From: Chryseobacterium sp.
Lineage (GTDB): Bacteria > Bacteroidota > Bacteroidia > Flavobacteriales > Weeksellaceae
Assembly: GCF_019236175.1 (NCBI RefSeq)
Contig: NZ_JAFAJM010000019.1
Location: 124,001-188,000 of the forward strand
Length of the DNA: 64,000 bases
Direction of reading: 5' to 3'
The translations under genes were made by a program, and so were the position numbers. Each line of letters opens with the position of its first letter. Positions within the stretch are counted from its first letter, which is position 1. A model generated the notes under the pieces. It saw only the letters and a program-made list of their open reading frames with translations. It did no database searches and was not told where the DNA came from. Positions 61,435 through 64,000 of the stretch are shown piece by piece.

Positions 61435-61757
61435 ATCCAAATAATTTAATATTCGGACAAATTTGTTAATCCTAATTAACAAGTCAAAGTAAAAAAATTA
61501 AAAAATTACAAAATAAACAATAAAAGAAGATTTTAAATAACAAAAGGTTAAAATAAAACACAAAAACAATTGAAAAAAATTAATAAAAATCACATTTATT
61601 GATTTTTTCAACAAAAACAAAGTATTGAATTAATATTACTAATGGTGTAGCATAAAATCACTTGTAAAAAAGATATAAAATAACAAAACCATATAAAAAA
61701 GTCAAATCAATTCTGACTAATTTCAGGCAAAGAAAAGAAGAATGACGGCCCATATAC
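61435..61757. other. AT-rich control region between the two SusC/SusD cassettes
   Basis: It holds no gene. It contains the promoter and operator of the first cassette near 61458-61487 and then about 270 bases of very AT-rich sequence (around 80 percent by eye) up to the terminator of the second cassette. Confidence 0.6.
61458..61487 (-). promoter_or_regulatory. SusC promoter with overlapping palindromic operator
   Basis: Minus strand TTG (61487-61485), 19-base spacer, CAAATTTG (61465-61458; one mismatch to TAnnTTTG). A perfect inverted repeat TTGTTAAT-CCTA-ATTAACAA (61463-61482) lies between and overlaps the -7 box, the classic position for a repressor site. The ATG is at 61434. Confidence 0.5.
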
Positions 61758-61780
61758 TAAAAAAACCGCCCGAAGGCGGT
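61758..61780 (-). terminator. terminator of the second SusC/SusD cassette
   Basis: Same ACCGCC-TTCG-GGCGGT stem and T-run as at 56646-56668. The bases toward the gene are also shared (ATATGAATGTGATTAAAA in both). Confidence 0.92.
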
Positions 61781-61807
61781 CTCATATGAATGTGATTAAA
61801 ATGTGTG

Positions 61808-63256
61808 TTAGTTTTTGTCCCAGAAAAGTTTTGTAGTCAACTTGTCTCCTCCTATTGAAGCAGCTGCGGCTGCATAGTTGGTTGGATTTGTTGTTGTTTC
61901 TCTGATTGGGTACTGTAATCTTACCGGTACTTTTCCTTCTGCCTGAGAAACAGCTGTAGGAGGAGCCAGCAATACAGGATAATCTAGTCTTCTGTAGAAA
62001 TTCCATCCCGTTGTTCCCTGGTTAAACATGGCTACCCAAGCCTGTTCACCAATAGACTGTTTCCAGTTGGCTGCATTATAAGGGTGAGCTGCCAAATAAA
62101 CGGCTGCATCAGCTGTAGAAACACCCCATTCTGTTAAAGATGCATTCACAGCGTTGTTATAAGCTGCAGTTGCTCCGATACCAACTCCCCAACGAGCAGA
62201 AGCTTCAGCAAGGTAAAATGCTACTTCTGTGTAGTTCATAATCACTCCCTGAGTCGTTTCAGTATAGGCGAATTTACCGATATGGCTGTTAGCAGCAAAA
62301 CCTGAAGGTCTTCCTATGGTACCTCCTTTATAAGGTGTTACATTATTATCAAAATAATTGGCTCTTCTAGGGTCAGAAGATGCGTTCATATAATCTACGA
62401 GTGTTTTTCCTGCCACAAAGTCATTTCTGTTACTGGCCACTAAGTTCTCAAATAGCGGGTTGTAATTCGGAGAAGCACTCAAATATGAAAATGCACAATT
62501 ATCTCCTGCGCTGGTCATTACTCCTGAGCTAACCGCTGTTGTTGCTGTAGACTGAGCCAAAGCAGGATTATAATCAGCAATACCGATTGCTAATTTTAAA
62601 AGCAGTGAATTCCCAAATACTTTCCACTTGGCAAGGTCTCCGTTATAGAATAAGTCTCCGCTGGCAAAAGTTCCGCCATTCGGATCAATCACTGCTAAAT
62701 CTGCTTTTAATCTAGTAATAAGATCAGCATAGATGTCAGCTCCTTTATCATATTTGGGAAGCGGATTTTCATCAATATTATTAGAGGCTGTATACGGGAC
62801 ATCTCCAAAAGTATCCACTAAGGTCTGATAGACAAAAACTTGCTGAATATCCAGGATGGCCAACTGGTTCTTTTTCGTTGCCGGCCATGTACTCTGCTCA
62901 CTGGCAGTAGGAACATAAGCATTGATAATACTTTTCGCTTTTACTAAATTTTGCAGGGTATTTACATATAAATCCAGCCATACACTGTTCGCGATATTTC
63001 TGGTTACAAAATCATAATTACTTTCATCCACATAAGTAACTTCCTGCCAATACTGCATCGTTAATCTAAAATTATTTTCATTAACACTAGGGGTGTTTAA
63101 ATAATCCGACAATTCCTTTTGTGAATAAGATAATAAGGCTTCCGGTCTTGTTGTATATGCACTGTTTGGATCTGTATTTAATTCTTCAAAATTACTACAT
63201 GATAAAGCAGCTACACCGATGGATAATAATCCTATATATTTACATATTTTTTTCAT
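61808..63256 (-). CDS. SusD/RagB-family outer-membrane lipoprotein (second cassette)
   Basis: A 482-residue SusD-like_2 lipoprotein: lipobox AALSC (Cys20), SNFEELNTDPNSAYTTRPEALL, and the helical repeats (ILDIQQVFVYQTLVDTFGDVPYTASNNID; YADLITRLKADLAVIDP; KWKVFGNSLLLKLAIGIADYNP), ending KLFWDKN. It differs clearly from the first SusD (sequence and length), so the cassettes are related but not a recent copy. The partner SusC gene ends 14 bases upstream. Substrate unknown. Confidence 0.95.
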   Translation of the reverse strand: MKKICKYIGLLSIGVAALSCSNFEELNTDPNSAYTTRPEALLSYSQKELSDYLNTPSVNENNFRLTMQYWQEVTYVDESNYDFVTRNIANSVWLDLYVNTLQNLVKAKSIINAYVPTASEQSTWPATKKNQLAILDIQQVFVYQTLVDTFGDVPYTASNNIDENPLPKYDKGADIYADLITRLKADLAVIDPNGGTFASGDLFYNGDLAKWKVFGNSLLLKLAIGIADYNPALAQSTATTAVSSGVMTSAGDNCAFSYLSASPNYNPLFENLVASNRNDFVAGKTLVDYMNASSDPRRANYFDNNVTPYKGGTIGRPSGFAANSHIGKFAYTETTQGVIMNYTEVAFYLAEASARWGVGIGATAAYNNAVNASLTEWGVSTADAAVYLAAHPYNAANWKQSIGEQAWVAMFNQGTTGWNFYRRLDYPVLLAPPTAVSQAEGKVPVRLQYPIRETTTNPTNYAAAAASIGGDKLTTKLFWDKN

Positions 63257-63270
63257 TTTAAATTCAAGTT

Positions 63271-64000
63271 TTAAAAGTTAGCTTTAATACTGAAAGAGAA
63301 GACTCTTGTCGTTGGCATTACTCCCGCCTGATATCCCTGTACGTTACCTGAACTTAAAGCAGCTTCAGGATCAGCATAAGGTAAGTTTTTATGAATAATC
63401 CACAGGTTATTACCAATAGCACTGAAAGTAAGTCCTTTAAAGAACGTGTTAGCCAGATACTTTGAAGGAATACTATATGATATGGCAACTTCTCTTAATT
63501 TAACAAAACTTGCATCGTAAACAAACGCAGAAGCAGGTGCATTTAAGTACCCGAAAGCTCCTGAATCAGAAGCTGATATTCTTGTCGTATTGATAGATCC
63601 GTCAGCTTTTACACCAGGCATAATAAGACCTCCACCCTGGCTGATCAGGTTTCTGACAGGGTTTCCTAAATCATTAAGTCCTGCAGTTTCCGGATATAAA
63701 CCACTTGATAAACCATAATACTGGTCAAGTGAGAATATATCTCCTCCTTTTCTCCAGTCGATCTGGAATGACAATTGGAAATCTTTGTACGTAAATTTAT
63801 TGATTAATCCTCCAAACCAGTCTGCCTGCATGTTACCGATAACATTATCAGTACTTGAAGTTTTTAAGTATTTTCCGTTCGCTCCCACTGTTTTCTGCCC
63901 GTTGGTATACACAAAGTCCGTTCCTTTGATGGTTCCGTACAAATCATTCAAACTTGCATTAATAGTAACCCCACCCTGGAATGACCCTAATGTAATATTT
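63271..64000 (-). CDS. SusC/RagA-family protein, C-terminal part (cut by window edge)
   Basis: The frame is open to the right edge: the codons at 63999-63952 continue it (ITLGSFQGGVTINAS), so the TTG at 63951 is not a start. 243 residues of the last barrel strands are visible, with DFQLSFQIDWRKGGDIFSLDQYYG, FVKLREVAISYSIPSKYL, KGLTFSAIGNNLWIIHKNLPYADPEAALSSGNVQGYQ and the terminal strand TTRVFSFSIKANF, all typical of SusC C-termini. Partner of the SusD downstream. Confidence 0.95.
   Translation of the reverse strand, partial: NITLGSFQGGVTINASLNDLYGTIKGTDFVYTNGQKTVGANGKYLKTSSTDNVIGNMQADWFGGLINKFTYKDFQLSFQIDWRKGGDIFSLDQYYGLSSGLYPETAGLNDLGNPVRNLISQGGGLIMPGVKADGSINTTRISASDSGAFGYLNAPASAFVYDASFVKLREVAISYSIPSKYLANTFFKGLTFSAIGNNLWIIHKNLPYADPEAALSSGNVQGYQAGVMPTTRVFSFSIKANF

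Overview
The window reads as chromosomal DNA of a Bacteroidota member of the order Flavobacteriales, most like Chryseobacterium or a close relative. The reasons are the AT-rich composition, SusC/SusD outer-membrane pairs, a secreted protease with a type IX secretion sorting domain, a class II HMG-CoA reductase, a fused CcoN-CcoO oxidase subunit, a TamB/TamL pair, and promoters of the Bacteroidota type (TTG, 19-20 bases, TAnnTTTG). Genus assignment is inference from gene content; no search was run.

Layout. 0-5.3 kb: a truncated TonB-dependent siderophore receptor with a PepSY-like membrane protein, an outer-membrane barrel, a 1-Cys peroxiredoxin and an MscS channel. 5.3-13.2 kb (minus strand): a T9SS-exported metalloprotease, sucC, and a tightly packed five-gene operon (HMG-CoA reductase, a 55-residue membrane protein, an unknown secreted protein, a DUF423 protein, a ClC channel). 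13.3-15.4 kb: a radical SAM protein and its usual partner, both linked to DNA repair or modification. 15.4-16.2 kb: a non-coding array of eight perfect DnaA boxes (TTATCCACA, all in one orientation, 103-124 bases apart), abutting the C-terminal remnant of an AlkD-type DNA glycosylase gene. This is the most striking object in the window and may be the replication origin or a DnaA-titrating locus. 16.7-24 kb: a DUF4846 lipoprotein, pfkA-gap, two unknown proteins, an MpaB-type oxygenase and recA. 24-34.8 kb: an S9 peptidase, htpG, small regulators, an alkyltransferase-like protein, a deoxyhypusine-synthase-like enzyme, a Gre-type factor, arfB and menE, with dispersed copies of an ATTCGTGYATTYRTGGC repeat in the gaps. 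34.8-42.7 kb: tRNA-Gln(UUG), an HdeD-like protein, an amino-acid permease, a secreted protein and a propeller histidine kinase/NarL response regulator pair. 42.8-54.7 kb: ccoNO-ccoP, then the tamB-tamL-yihY operon. 54.8-64 kb (minus): argS and two tandem SusC/SusD cassettes, the last cut by the window edge.

The genes are mostly core metabolism and envelope biogenesis: glycolysis (pfkA, gap), TCA cycle (sucC), mevalonate pathway (HMG-CoA reductase), menaquinone (menE) feeding a high-affinity cbb3 oxidase, outer-membrane assembly (TamB/TamL) and nutrient capture (SusCD, TonB receptor). No prophage, transposase or CRISPR array was seen. Several starts were corrected from the longest open frame because the longer start was a TTG, put residues ahead of a signal peptide, or lay upstream of the promoter.
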